A stretch of 64,000 nucleotides of DNA from Pseudocolwellia sp049933045 (GCF_049933045.1 NZ_CP187926.1:3162001-3226000); one strand, 5' to 3'; positions 38,064-47,786 are shown, counted from the first letter of the stretch. Made by a program: numbers and translations. The notes: generated from the sequence alone by a model not told the origin.

Positions 38064-38092
38064 AAAACCGTGAGCTAATCACGTTTTTTTTT
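38064..38092. terminator. Intrinsic terminator between DUF885 gene and motX
   Basis: CGTGA (38069-38073) pairs with TCACG (38079-38083) around GCTAA, followed by eight T on the plus strand and preceded by a short A run, so it may also serve the converging motX. Confidence 0.8.
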
Positions 38093-38120
38093 CAAAGAAA
38101 AATTCTCAAGGTAATAAATT

Positions 38121-38738
38121 CTAATATTCGGTAACTTTTGCCGCATTTACCACACGCTCAGGCATTTTATCGGCAAGCTTTAGTAAGAGTGTTGATATTT
38201 GCTTATGTACTTTTTTATCTTCTGTTACGGCACGATGAAGTTGAGAATACAACGCAGGGTAATCAAGTGGGCTACCAAAACCTTTATCGTATATTTCAGC
38301 CAATCTAATTTGTGCTCTTAAGTTTTTTAATGTTGCCGCTTCTTTTAAATAACGAATAGCTTTATCCATATCAACCTGAACAAATTTACCTATATGATAA
38401 TAACGCCCTAGTTGCTCAAGCCCTTCTGCTAAACCTTGGTCAGCGGCTTCTTGCATGTAATAAAGTCCTAATTCAACGTCTTTTTTTACACATACACCAT
38501 AAGCCAACATATCACCCCATAAAAAGATATAAGCTGGCATTTTAGATTTAGTTGCACGTGCTTCAATATCTTGAACCAGTTGGCATCCATCAAGAACAAC
38601 TTGTCCTAAATGTTTATTTTCTTTTATGAGGTCGAGCAATTGATTGTCGGTATAAATTTGCACAACCTTTAAGGCTTCAGCAGATGACTGAAACGAAATA
38701 AATAAGCTTAAGAAAACGGAGAAATAAGAAAACTTCAT
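38121..38738 (-). CDS. motX: Sodium-type flagellar motor protein MotX
   Basis: 205 residues from the ATG at 38738 (an ATG at 38750 is also in frame). A signal peptide ends near SSAEA. The mature protein matches MotX: QLVQDIEARA, LWGDMLAYGVCV and ELGLYYMQEAADQGLAEGLEQLGRYYH, with Sel1-type repeats across residues 85-175. MotX and MotY form the periplasmic T ring that holds the PomAB stator in Na+-driven polar flagella. As in Vibrio, motX stands alone close to rnr and away from other flagellar genes; none are in this window. Confidence 0.87.
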   Translation of the reverse strand: MKFSYFSVFLSLFISFQSSAEALKVVQIYTDNQLLDLIKENKHLGQVVLDGCQLVQDIEARATKSKMPAYIFLWGDMLAYGVCVKKDVELGLYYMQEAADQGLAEGLEQLGRYYHIGKFVQVDMDKAIRYLKEAATLKNLRAQIRLAEIYDKGFGSPLDYPALYSQLHRAVTEDKKVHKQISTLLLKLADKMPERVVNAAKVTEY

Positions 38739-38992
38739 ATAAAAACCCATTAAATAAAAGTATAAAAAACTAAAAGTGTTACGTATTTTCTATTCATTAA
38801 TACGATCAATTAATCACATTAGTTACTCGTTATCGGCCGTTAAATAAAAACATTAACCGCAACGTCCGATCTTTGACAATTAAGCCTTCATAAAATGCAG
38901 CAAGTTTAATACCATAAAATAGCAGCTAAGCTCTTGCACAAGAACAAGCTTCATATAACAATGCTTTAAGAGATAATAAGAAAAGAGTTGTG

Positions 38993-40006
38993 ATGTCTGA
39001 ATTAAAGCAATTAATTGAAAAGGCTAAAGCAAACGAAGCCATAGCAAAAAAGTTATTTGAGATTGAAACTGAAGTATTAGCATGTAATTCCAGTGACGAA
39101 TTACTGCAACGTTTATTAAACTCCATTAAAGATAAGTTTAACTTAACCAACATTCGTTTGTTATTAGTAGATCCGACTCCTATTTCATTTTTAATGAATG
39201 AAAGTATTCAGTCTTATTGGTATCAGCAAAACACTACAGCGGTTAGCTATCCAGAACTCAAAGAGTTTCACCTTAATAACCGTCCTTTCCTTACTGACAA
39301 TGTTGATGATTTATTGCATAGTATTCCGTCTAAAATATTAGAAGGCGGTCAATCTTTTGCTTTAACACCGCTCATTTTAGAAAATAAATTGTTTGGTAGC
39401 TTATTATTTACCGACACAGACAAAACTCGATTTACACCTAATTTAGGTACCTTTCATTTGGAGCAACTGGCAGTAAAAGTGAGTTTATGTTTATCCAATG
39501 TCCTCGCACGCGAGCAGCTAGAATATATAGCGAATTACGATAGATTAACAGGTGTCGCTAATCGTAGATTAATGGAGTCGTCAATTAGCGAAGAGCTTAT
39601 ACGTCAAAAAAGATACGGCGTTTCATTTGCTGTACTATTTATTGATTGTAATCGTTTCAAAAAGATTAATGATACCTATGGTCATGATTGTGGAGACCAA
39701 GTATTAGTTTATGTCGCGCAAACACTTAAACAGCTGATCAGAGAAAATGATCGTTGCTTCCGATACGCTGGAGATGAGTTTGTTGTTACGTTAGCAAGCC
39801 AAACGTATGATGAATCATTAGTTGCCGCCAGAAGGCTATGTAAATACTTTGTCGATCATCCAATGCAATACGAAGATAAAAGCCTACCAATTACCATTAG
39901 TTGTGGCTCTGCGGTCAGTGATGGCACGTTAACGATGCAAGAGTTATTAAAAAAAGCAGATCAACAATTATATTTAAGTAAGAAAATGACTGAGTTTGAA
40001 GATTAA
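38993..40006 (+). CDS. Diguanylate cyclase-like protein with DUF484/GAF-like sensor
   Basis: 337 residues from the ATG at 38993 (a GTG precedes it). No membrane helix. The N-terminal half (about 1-165) has the helical start and GAF-like fold of DUF484. The C-terminal half is a GGDEF domain starting NYDRLTGVANRR. The active-site motif is AGDEF rather than GGDEF, a variant often still active, with FIDCNRFKKINDTYGHDCGDQVL before it. It probably makes cyclic-di-GMP in response to a cytoplasmic ligand. No RxxD inhibitory site precedes AGDEF at the usual spacing. It is divergent from motX. Confidence 0.88.
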   Translation: MSELKQLIEKAKANEAIAKKLFEIETEVLACNSSDELLQRLLNSIKDKFNLTNIRLLLVDPTPISFLMNESIQSYWYQQNTTAVSYPELKEFHLNNRPFLTDNVDDLLHSIPSKILEGGQSFALTPLILENKLFGSLLFTDTDKTRFTPNLGTFHLEQLAVKVSLCLSNVLAREQLEYIANYDRLTGVANRRLMESSISEELIRQKRYGVSFAVLFIDCNRFKKINDTYGHDCGDQVLVYVAQTLKQLIRENDRCFRYAGDEFVVTLASQTYDESLVAARRLCKYFVDHPMQYEDKSLPITISCGSAVSDGTLTMQELLKKADQQLYLSKKMTEFED

Positions 40007-40038
40007 AGAAGTGAGTGAGTTATTTTTGAATAAGATAA

Positions 40039-40088
40039 ACGATAACTTTACATCAGCGTTAGTACTAAACTAATGATAAAGTTATCGT
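40039..40088. terminator. Long hairpin between converging genes
   Basis: ACGATAACTTTA (40039-40050) pairs perfectly with TAAAGTTATCGT (40077-40088), and inside it TTAGT pairs with ACTAA. It lies between the ends of the GGDEF gene and the M28 peptidase gene. There is no long T run, so it is a structured 3' end rather than a proven terminator. Confidence 0.5.
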
Positions 40089-40106
40089 ATTTAATTTACA
40101 TTCAGG

Positions 40107-41504
40107 TTACTTGCTAAAATCTACACCTGATTGAGCAGCAAAATAAGCAAACATAGTATAAACCGCTGTATTATGTTTTAACGCCTCAGCGTCTACCTTA
40201 TCTAACGTATCATTTTGTGTATGATGATAATCAAAATATAAACTACCATCAGGTGCAAAGTTTACGCTAGGCATACCCGCTTTACTCATTAAGCTCATAT
40301 CAGATTGCGCTTGAGCTGTATTAGTTTTACTTACCGTTACACCTAAAGGCTCTAAATATTCACCAAATTCATGTAATGCAGGAAGTGACTTTTTACCTAC
40401 GCCTGTTCTCATTTCGTAAATTGGACCCACACCAAAGTCCCATTCAGCACCAATAGCATGACCTTTCATATTACCCTTACGCTTTTCAACATAAGCTTTT
40501 GCGCCTACTAAACCAATCTCTTCAGCGGCAAATAAAATAACACGAATAGTACGCTTAGGTTTAACAGGTAATTGAGCTATATGATGTACCGTTGCCATCA
40601 TCATACCTACACCTATACCATCATCAACGGCACCAGTTCCTACATCCCAGCTATCAAGATGAGCACCTAATGTTATATATTCGTTTGGAAATTCACTACC
40701 TGTTAGTTCACCGATAACGTTAGCTGTATTTGCTACAACTTTAGGATCACTATGTGATGTTAGCTTTAAAAAGAATTCTACTTCATCAGAACGCTTAAGC
40801 TGGTTTAATAACATATCAGCATCAGGGTTTGAAATACTTGCCGCAGCAACTTTCACGCTACCTTCAGGGTATCGAACTGAACCCGTATGAGCTAAACGAT
40901 TATCATCAGTACCAATTGAGCGAATGATAATAGCCGAAGCGCCTTTTTTACCAGCAACGGCAGCGCCATGAACTCTTGCTGCAACAGCAGGACCATAGCC
41001 TTTACCATCAATATGGCGTTCCATACGATTAGAAATGAAAACTATCTTTCCATTTAAGCTATTATCTTCTGCAGCTTCTAAATCTTCAAATGTTTTAAAA
41101 TGAACAAGGTTTGCTGTAATCCCCTTTTCACCCGTTCCAACACTACCGCCTAATGCGATAGCTACAACATCATGTGGGTATGGAGCAATAACTTTTGCAT
41201 CTACTTCACCACGGTGCCAGTAAGTTGCCGTTAAGTCTTCAGTCCATACTTTATCGAAACCCAGCGCTTTCATTTTATCTACAGCCCAGGCGATTGACTT
41301 TTTATCACCTTCAGAGCCCACTAAACGATGACCGACTTCTGTCGTTAACGACTCAATCAAATCGTAAGATAAGTTAGACGATAATGCTGTTTCTTTTAAA
41401 GCCATCAATTGCTTTTCTTCAGTTGTACTAAGTACGTCGGCATTCGACACACCACTAACTAAAGCGAGTGAAAACATCCCTATTTTAAACAAGTTATTAA
41501 ACAT
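40107..41504 (-). CDS. Secreted M28 family metallopeptidase with PA domain
   Basis: 465 residues from the ATG at 41504, which has AGGA about 9 bases upstream; longer in-frame starts reach 41585 but lack a signal-peptide start. The signal peptide ends near SNADV. A PA-like insertion (about 120-230) is followed by the M28 domain. Metal ligands are in GAHLDSWDVGTGAVDDG (His, Asp) and ILFAAEEIGLVGA (Glu-Glu), and a later His in FDYHHTQNDTLD. It is probably an exported carboxypeptidase- or aminopeptidase-like zinc enzyme. It is upstream of nothing related. Confidence 0.88.
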   Translation of the reverse strand: MFNNLFKIGMFSLALVSGVSNADVLSTTEEKQLMALKETALSSNLSYDLIESLTTEVGHRLVGSEGDKKSIAWAVDKMKALGFDKVWTEDLTATYWHRGEVDAKVIAPYPHDVVAIALGGSVGTGEKGITANLVHFKTFEDLEAAEDNSLNGKIVFISNRMERHIDGKGYGPAVAARVHGAAVAGKKGASAIIIRSIGTDDNRLAHTGSVRYPEGSVKVAAASISNPDADMLLNQLKRSDEVEFFLKLTSHSDPKVVANTANVIGELTGSEFPNEYITLGAHLDSWDVGTGAVDDGIGVGMMMATVHHIAQLPVKPKRTIRVILFAAEEIGLVGAKAYVEKRKGNMKGHAIGAEWDFGVGPIYEMRTGVGKKSLPALHEFGEYLEPLGVTVSKTNTAQAQSDMSLMSKAGMPSVNFAPDGSLYFDYHHTQNDTLDKVDAEALKHNTAVYTMFAYFAAQSGVDFSK

Positions 41505-41729
41505 TGAAGATCCTATAATTGTATTGTGAATGATAGTATTCATAAAATTAATGTGACATGCGTATAGTTTAAACAAACTAATCAACAGAAAGTTGAGCTA
41601 TAACAGCTACATTTATAATAGAGGAATATAAGAAAATGAAAAGGAAGAATTTTCTTTTCAGCTTAGCTATATTATCGTTAAATATAGAAGTATAACTAAA
41701 CTGAAAATGATATTTGAACAGTGAGGGAT

Positions 41730-42071
41730 TTAGATAGAAAAAGAAGAACCACAACCACATGTTGTTGTTGCATTAGGATTATTAACTAAAAAGCGACTGC
41801 CTTCTAAGCCTTCAACATAATCAACTTCACCGTCAACTAAATATTGAATACTCATAGGGTCAACTACCATAGTTACACCTTTTTTCTCTATAGTCATATC
41901 CCCTTCATTCACCTTCTCATCAAAGGTAAATCCGTATTGAAAACCTGAACATCCACCACCTGTTACATAAACACGTAATTTAAGTTCTGGATTTTCTTCT
42001 TCAGAAATTAAAGAAAGTACTTTAGTTGCTGCAGCGTCTGAAAATTTAATAGGTAAATCTGGGTTAGACAT
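41730..42071 (-). CDS. erpA: Iron-sulfur cluster insertion protein ErpA
   Basis: 113 residues, an A-type carrier. Three cysteines are in place: one in GGGCSGFQYGF and two in the C-terminal CGCGSSFSI. The start PIKFSDAAATKVLSLISEEENPELKLRVYV is that of ErpA rather than IscA or SufA. It delivers Fe-S clusters to enzymes such as IspG and respiratory complexes. It follows the coiled-coil protein gene by 54 bases on the same strand. Confidence 0.95.
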   Translation of the reverse strand: MSNPDLPIKFSDAAATKVLSLISEEENPELKLRVYVTGGGCSGFQYGFTFDEKVNEGDMTIEKKGVTMVVDPMSIQYLVDGEVDYVEGLEGSRFLVNNPNATTTCGCGSSFSI

Positions 42072-42125
42072 AACTCTCTACTTGTTACATTGAAACTGGG
42101 TGCGATTATCGTAAACTTGACTGTT

Positions 42126-42881
42126 TTAGTCAAGTATTACAGGAAGTGATTTAGTTAAACGGCCTGATTTAAGATTCCATTTAAAGCTTTCTTCTAAACG
42201 ATGATATTTTTGCCAACGCCCTTTGGGCAAAGTAACAATGACATTAATTTTTTCAGGCGAGAAATCTTCAGGTAAAACAAAAGCACCTTCAACAACTTGG
42301 AAGAACTTAAAACTAAAAGATAAATCTTTTTTTGTAAGCTCTGAAAGTTTGTCGATACTTAATACTGTAGTTTTCCCTTTTACATTGCCTGATATTTTTA
42401 TATCGATATAACCTTTGGCGTAACGTTTTTGAATTAATTGATGCACTAAAAACGTTCGGAAAATATATCGATTAGCAGTCTCTGTTTTAGAGACAAGGAA
42501 ATTATCAAGCACAACACCATTAGCTTCTTTTTCAGGTGCCATAATTTTTTCATAAAAAGCGAGTTCTTTTTTTAGTTGGAAATGTTCATTCTCAACGTCT
42601 TTTAATAGGGCTAATGACTTTTGACTCGCCATTTTCTCAAGCTCTAACTCAACTTCTAATGTGTTTATTCTTTTTATTTGACCTGCTTGCTGGTTATACA
42701 AAAGCTCTAATCTTTTTTTATGATAAGATAGAGACTGTTCTTGATGACCATGAAAATAGTTACCCATTCTATAGCCAACAAAGATGCAAGTAATAATAAG
42801 CATGCCTAATAGAATAGATGAACGAAAAACACCTATTTTATTCACCACAGCATTGAGATCTATTTTTGCTAACCAATTCAT
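42126..42881 (-). CDS. Single-pass membrane coiled-coil protein (DUF6776-like)
   Basis: 251 residues: a short cytoplasmic N-terminus, one membrane helix (ILLGMLIITCIFVGYRMG, about 23-40), a coiled coil (about 50-112), then a beta-rich domain of about 135 residues with conserved-looking stretches YEKIMAPEKEANGVVLDNF and VTLPKGRWQKYHRLE. It resembles the family found next to erpA in related gammaproteobacteria, listed as DUF6776 as far as I recall. No function is known. It is probably periplasmic and divergent from the ClC gene. Confidence 0.65.
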   Translation of the reverse strand: MNWLAKIDLNAVVNKIGVFRSSILLGMLIITCIFVGYRMGNYFHGHQEQSLSYHKKRLELLYNQQAGQIKRINTLEVELELEKMASQKSLALLKDVENEHFQLKKELAFYEKIMAPEKEANGVVLDNFLVSKTETANRYIFRTFLVHQLIQKRYAKGYIDIKISGNVKGKTTVLSIDKLSELTKKDLSFSFKFFQVVEGAFVLPEDFSPEKINVIVTLPKGRWQKYHRLEESFKWNLKSGRLTKSLPVILD

Positions 42882-43015
42882 ATAAAAAGTATTAATATAT
42901 TGTATATTTTAAAAAATTATTTTTCACAGTATATGCTATTAAAGCCTGTATTTTATACAAGGATTTACAATCATATTTATATGAATAACAACGACCTCTG
43001 TACGACTTATTTATA

Positions 43016-44731
43016 ATGATTTTATTCTCATTAAAAAAGCGTTTATCGCTTCCTATTACCTCTTGGCAACTTTGTTTATTGGCAAGTATAGGTGGTGCTT
43101 TGTCGGCTATGCTTATTGTGGGTTTTACAATGGCAACAACCGCTTTACAAGAATTATATTTAAGCGAGAAAGATAACTATAACAGTATAAGTGAGCTAAG
43201 TCGTTTTCTTCTCCCTATATTCGGCGCTATCGTTATTTTATTAGTGTCTTGGATCACTGGATACAAATATTTAAGAACAGGTATACCTTTTGTTCTACAT
43301 CGCTTAAAAGTTGCTCATGGCGTTATCCCTTTACGTAATACCATTCATCAATTTATTGGCAGTGCCATTGCACTAGCGTCTGGTTTTTCAGTGGGAAGAG
43401 AAGGCCCTGCTATTCACCTTGGTGCTGCATTTAGTGGCTATTTAGGTAGCTTTTTAAAACTACCTCACAATAGTATTCGTACTCTATCTGCCTGTGGTAT
43501 TGCTGCAGCTATTTCAGCTAGTTTTAATACTCCAGTTGCTGCGGTTATTTTTGTCATGGAAGTAATCCTAAGAGAATACAAAGTTCATATATTCATTCCT
43601 ATTATGATGGCATCACTTGTCGGTTCTATGATCACAACCAGTGTCTTAGGACCTGCCCACGAGTTTGAATATTTTCAGACCATTGTTTTAGAGCTTGAAC
43701 ATTTCCCTGTACTTATTTTATTCGCGATTGCCATCGGTGTTCTATCTTTTGGTTTTAATAAATATTTAGTCGCAACTATTAAACATTCAGAGAAATATCA
43801 TATTGTTAGTCGTTTAATGTTAGCCGCGCTAATCACGTCTTTATTAAGCTATGTAGTACCTCAAGCTTTAGGCACTAACTTTGGTGCGATTGATTTCTCT
43901 ATCAGCGATAACCCTTCACTTTTCTTTTTAATGGGTTTATTAATTGCTAAATTAATTATGACCATCAGTGCGTTAGGATTAGGTATCCCTGGCGGAGCAA
44001 TAGGTCCTATATTAGGTATAGGTGCAATTGCAGGCAGTTGTACAGCCGTATTCATTCAGTCTTATTATCCTGATGTATATCTCACGAGTGATTTCGCTTT
44101 AATGGGTATGGCAGGAATGATGGCTGCGACTTTAAATGCTCCTTTAGCAGCATTAATTACCGTTGTAGAATTATCTAACCAGTTAGAAGTTATTATGCCT
44201 GCGATGATAATAATAGGAACTTCGTGCATAGTTTCGGGGCAATTTCTTGGTAATAGATCACTTTTTGTTATGCAGCTTGAAATACAGAATTTAATCTATC
44301 GCAAACCCCCTTTAGAAAAGTCATTACAACGCGTCGGTGTACTGGGAGTAATGAACGAGAATTTCGAAATAATAAACCAGTTATCAGAACAACAAAAAAT
44401 TGAACATTTAAGCCAGCTTGAAGAAAAACACTTTTTACTTGAACAAGTAAATGACGATGAATCAACAAGTGGTGTTTATTATTCAATCCATAACGAAGTT
44501 ACGGAAAGCTCAGAAAGCCACACAAATAACCAAGCGGATAACAGTATTAAGCTAACACAGCAATTATTACTGCCACTTCATGCACAAGCTACCCTTATGG
44601 AAGTGTATTCACTTTTAGAAAAAAAGCGTAAGGGCGCTGTTTATATTTATGGCGATAATATGGATGATGTTCTTGGCATCATTACTTTTGCTCAAGTTAG
44701 ACGATTTTTAGTTGAAGGAAATATAAATTAA
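43016..44731 (+). CDS. ClC-type chloride channel/antiporter with C-terminal CBS region
   Basis: 571 residues. About ten hydrophobic segments span residues 15-420. The ClC selectivity motifs are present: GREGPAIHLGAA with the gating glutamate (about residue 127) and GLGIPGGAIGPILG (about 322-335). A CBS pair in the cytoplasm occupies about 440-571, where the first CBS is divergent. It exchanges chloride for protons or conducts it across the inner membrane. No clear ribosome-binding site precedes the ATG. The stop overlaps the hemJ start by one base (TAATG). Confidence 0.93.
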   Translation: MILFSLKKRLSLPITSWQLCLLASIGGALSAMLIVGFTMATTALQELYLSEKDNYNSISELSRFLLPIFGAIVILLVSWITGYKYLRTGIPFVLHRLKVAHGVIPLRNTIHQFIGSAIALASGFSVGREGPAIHLGAAFSGYLGSFLKLPHNSIRTLSACGIAAAISASFNTPVAAVIFVMEVILREYKVHIFIPIMMASLVGSMITTSVLGPAHEFEYFQTIVLELEHFPVLILFAIAIGVLSFGFNKYLVATIKHSEKYHIVSRLMLAALITSLLSYVVPQALGTNFGAIDFSISDNPSLFFLMGLLIAKLIMTISALGLGIPGGAIGPILGIGAIAGSCTAVFIQSYYPDVYLTSDFALMGMAGMMAATLNAPLAALITVVELSNQLEVIMPAMIIIGTSCIVSGQFLGNRSLFVMQLEIQNLIYRKPPLEKSLQRVGVLGVMNENFEIINQLSEQQKIEHLSQLEEKHFLLEQVNDDESTSGVYYSIHNEVTESSESHTNNQADNSIKLTQQLLLPLHAQATLMEVYSLLEKKRKGAVYIYGDNMDDVLGIITFAQVRRFLVEGNIN

Positions 44732-45162
44732 TGACTACAATTTTATGGTTAAAAGCCTTTCATGTTGGTTTTATGGTGGCATGGTTTGCGGGTATTTTTT
44801 ACCTGCCACGCTTATTTGTAAATCACGCAGAAACAGAATCAAAAGAAGTCAGTGAACATTTAAAAGGAATGGAAAAAAGGTTAATTCGGTTTATCACGCC
44901 ATTTGCCTTGTTAACTATAGGCTTTGGCATTGCGATAATTGCTCAGTATGGTTTAGATTGGTTCGCTACATCTGACTGGTTACACGCAAAACTCTTTCTA
45001 GTAATTTTAGTGGTTATTTATCATTTGTACTGTTCTAAAATAGTTAAAACATTTCAAAATGACGCTAACACTAGATCGGGGCGCTTTTATCGTTTATTCA
45101 ATGAATTACCCGTATTAGCTTTATTTTCCATTATTATTCTGGTTTATGTGAAACCATTTTAG
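44731..45162 (+). CDS. hemJ: Protoporphyrinogen oxidase HemJ
   Basis: 143 residues with four membrane helices. The N-terminal histidine in LKAFHVGFMVAWFAGIFYLPRLF and the lysine in WLHAKLFLV are the conserved pair of HemJ (UPF0093). HemJ oxidises protoporphyrinogen IX to protoporphyrin IX, the penultimate step of haem synthesis, in species that lack HemY or HemG. It is coupled to the ClC gene by the TAATG overlap, and hemL is encoded just beyond pyrB. Confidence 0.9.
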   Translation: MTTILWLKAFHVGFMVAWFAGIFYLPRLFVNHAETESKEVSEHLKGMEKRLIRFITPFALLTIGFGIAIIAQYGLDWFATSDWLHAKLFLVILVVIYHLYCSKIVKTFQNDANTRSGRFYRLFNELPVLALFSIIILVYVKPF

Positions 45163-45265
45163 TAATAACTCGATAAATAAACAGCACAAGCTCACGGCAA
45201 TATTAATGATATTAAATTGCCTTTTATGCTATATTCCTGCTCGTTAAAAATGAAATACAGATAGC

Positions 45266-45319
45266 ATGGTAAAGATTATTCTTAGCCTTTACCTTCACAA
45301 CAAAACTACCCACATTTAG
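45266..45319 (+). CDS. Possible 17-residue leader peptide before pyrB
   Basis: ATG at 45266 opens a short frame, MVKIILSLYLHNKTTHI, ending 10 bases before the pyrB ATG. An extended -10 element (TGCTATATT) lies about 35 bases upstream. A leader peptide controls pyrBI in E. coli, but here no attenuator hairpin was seen and the ribosome-binding site is poor, so this is only a candidate. Confidence 0.2.
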   Translation: MVKIILSLYLHNKTTHI

Positions 45320-45329
45320 GTATATAAAC

Positions 45330-46337
45330 ATGATGAAATTTGAAGGAAGTCATATACTTTCTGTGTCGCAATTTGACCGCGATTCCATTTCTCGTATTTT
45401 AGAAGTATCTTCTCTCATGGCACCTTATGCGATGAGGCAAAAACGTTGTACTGTGCTTGATGGTGCAATTTTAAATAACTTATTTTTTGAACCGAGTACG
45501 CGTACTCGCGTTAGCTTTGGTGCTGCATTTAATTTACTTGGTGGTTTTGTTAGAGAAACGGTAGGCCAAGAAAACTCATCTTTAAGCAAAGGCGAATCAT
45601 TATTTGATACCGCTAGAGTTATCAGTGGTTATTCAGACGTTATTGCTATGCGTCATCCTCAAATGCACTCAGTAGAAGAGTTCGCCAAAGGTAGCAGCGT
45701 ACCCGTTATTAATGGTGGCGATGGTGCAAACGAGCACCCTACTCAAGCATTACTTGATCTATTTACAATAAAATCTGAAATGACTCCTTTTAATAAAGGT
45801 TTAGATAATTTAAACATCACACTAATGGGTGATTTAAAGCACGGAAGAACAGTTCACTCATTATCTAAGTTATTAAGTTTATACAAAAATGTGAAAGTAA
45901 CCATGATTTCGCCTGATGCATTAAAAATGCCAGACAGCGTAATATCTACATTAACCAATGCCGGTCATGAAGTTATTCAAACAGATAAAATAGAAGGTAA
46001 TCTTGCTTGCGACGTTATTTATCAAACACGTATTCAGCAAGAACGTTTTGCTAGTAAAGATGAAGCCGACTTATATCGTGGTCACTTTAGTTTGAATAAA
46101 GATGTTTATCATCAATATTGTAAAGAAAACACCGTTATCATGCACCCGTTACCTAGAGACTCTCGCCCTGATGCGAATGAATTAGATGACGACTTAAATG
46201 GGCTAGATAACTTAGCTATTTTCAGACAAGCACAAAATGGCGTACTTGTACGTATGGCATTATTTGCTCTTACCTTGAATGTTGAAAATAAGCTTACCCA
46301 ATATGAACAGCCAGTAACTTGGCATACAAATAAATAA
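45330..46337 (+). CDS. pyrB: Aspartate carbamoyltransferase catalytic chain
   Basis: 335 residues. The carbamoyl-phosphate site FEPSTRTRVSF is at about residues 52-62, GGDGANEHPTQALLD at about 130, and HPLPR near the C-terminus at about 271. It joins carbamoyl phosphate and aspartate in the second step of pyrimidine synthesis. No pyrI follows, so it is not the enteric pyrBI arrangement; it is slightly longer than E. coli PyrB (311). TAGG precedes the two ATG codons at 45330 and 45333. It is followed by hemL after 28 bases. Confidence 0.96.
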   Translation: MMKFEGSHILSVSQFDRDSISRILEVSSLMAPYAMRQKRCTVLDGAILNNLFFEPSTRTRVSFGAAFNLLGGFVRETVGQENSSLSKGESLFDTARVISGYSDVIAMRHPQMHSVEEFAKGSSVPVINGGDGANEHPTQALLDLFTIKSEMTPFNKGLDNLNITLMGDLKHGRTVHSLSKLLSLYKNVKVTMISPDALKMPDSVISTLTNAGHEVIQTDKIEGNLACDVIYQTRIQQERFASKDEADLYRGHFSLNKDVYHQYCKENTVIMHPLPRDSRPDANELDDDLNGLDNLAIFRQAQNGVLVRMALFALTLNVENKLTQYEQPVTWHTNK

Positions 46338-46365
46338 TTAGCTCGACTAAAGACTGGAATGACAC

Positions 46366-47649
46366 ATGAATAAATCTGAACAACTATTTGAAAATGCACA
46401 ACAAACTATCCCTGGTGGCGTTAACTCCCCTGTACGCGCTTTTAATGGTGTAGGTGGAACGCCTCGTTTTATAAAACGTGCTGAAGGTGCTTACATTTAT
46501 GATGCTGACGATAAAGCCTATATAGATTACGTAGGTTCATGGGGACCTATGATTTTAGGTCATAATCACCCTGCAATTTTAGATGCCGTTATCACTACAG
46601 CTAAAAATGGTTTAAGTTTTGGTGCTCCTACCGAAATTGAAATTACCATGGCTGAAAAAGTTAAAGAACTTGTTCCATCAATGGAAAAGCTTCGTATGGT
46701 AAGTTCAGGTACAGAAGCTACCATGAGCGCAATTCGTTTAGCGAGAGGTTATACAGGTCGCGATAAAATATTAAAATTTGAAGGTTGTTATCACGGTCAT
46801 GCTGACTCATTACTTGTTAAAGCAGGTTCAGGTGCATTAACGATGGGGATCCCAAACTCTCCAGGTATTCCTGCAGATTTTGCTAAACATACACTAACAG
46901 TAAGCTTTAATAATATTGAAGAAGTAAAAGCTATTTTCGAAGAATATAAAGACGAAATAGCCTGTATTATTGTTGAACCTGTTGCAGGTAACATGAACTG
47001 TATTCCTCCAGTAGCAGGATTTCTTGAAGGTTTAAGAGCAGTTTGTGATCAGCACAAGAGTGTATTAATTTTTGATGAAGTAATGACAGGTTTTCGTGTA
47101 GCACTTGGCGGCGCACAAGCTCATTACAACATAGTTCCAGACTTAACCACATTAGGTAAAGTTATTGGTGGTGGCATGCCCGTTGGTGCTTTTGGCGGTA
47201 AAACTGAAATCATGGATTATATCGCACCTATTGGTCCAGTTTACCAAGCAGGTACATTATCAGGTAACCCAATTGCAATGGCAGCTGGCTTAGCGTCTTT
47301 AAATGAATTATCAAAAGGTAATAAGTATCAGCAGTTATCTGAAGGCACTAAAAAGTTATCTTTAGGCTTGAAAGCTGCTGCAGAAAAACATGGCATTGCA
47401 TTAAGCATTAATTACGTGGGTGGTATGTTTGGATTTTTCTTCACTGATTCAAAAGAAACCATTACAACTTTTGCTCAAGCAACAGCCTGTGACGGCGAAA
47501 GGTTTCAAAAGTTCTTTCATTTAATGTTAGATGAAGGTATTTACTTAGCACCATCAGCTTTCGAAACAGGCTTTTTATCAACAGCTCATACAGATGACAT
47601 TATTGATAAAACGTTAGCTGCAGCAGATAAATGTTTCGCGCAATTATAA
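46366..47649 (+). CDS. hemL: Glutamate-1-semialdehyde 2,1-aminomutase
   Basis: 427 residues, the family length. It is a class-III aminotransferase fold with the PLP lysine in TTLGKVIGGGMPVGAFGG (about residue 265), IFDEVMTGFRV upstream of it and YQAGTLSGNP downstream. It converts glutamate-1-semialdehyde to 5-aminolevulinate, the committed precursor of haem. An intrinsic terminator follows about 100 bases downstream. Confidence 0.98.
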   Translation: MNKSEQLFENAQQTIPGGVNSPVRAFNGVGGTPRFIKRAEGAYIYDADDKAYIDYVGSWGPMILGHNHPAILDAVITTAKNGLSFGAPTEIEITMAEKVKELVPSMEKLRMVSSGTEATMSAIRLARGYTGRDKILKFEGCYHGHADSLLVKAGSGALTMGIPNSPGIPADFAKHTLTVSFNNIEEVKAIFEEYKDEIACIIVEPVAGNMNCIPPVAGFLEGLRAVCDQHKSVLIFDEVMTGFRVALGGAQAHYNIVPDLTTLGKVIGGGMPVGAFGGKTEIMDYIAPIGPVYQAGTLSGNPIAMAAGLASLNELSKGNKYQQLSEGTKKLSLGLKAAAEKHGIALSINYVGGMFGFFFTDSKETITTFAQATACDGERFQKFFHLMLDEGIYLAPSAFETGFLSTAHTDDIIDKTLAAADKCFAQL

Positions 47650-47749
47650 TAAATTAGCGCAGAGATAAACGAGAGTGTATTTGTTGGTTTAATTTTTAAA
47701 TCAACAAATTAAGAACTTTTGAAGTCAAAAATTAGAATGTTAGATAAAA

Positions 47750-47786
47750 CTAAAGGTAGATAACTTCAATGTATCTACCTTTTTAG
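47750..47786 (+). terminator. Terminator after hemL
   Basis: AAAGGTAGATA (47752-47762) pairs with TATCTACCTTT (47772-47782), followed by TTTTT. It is the probable end of the pyrB-hemL transcript. Confidence 0.8.
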
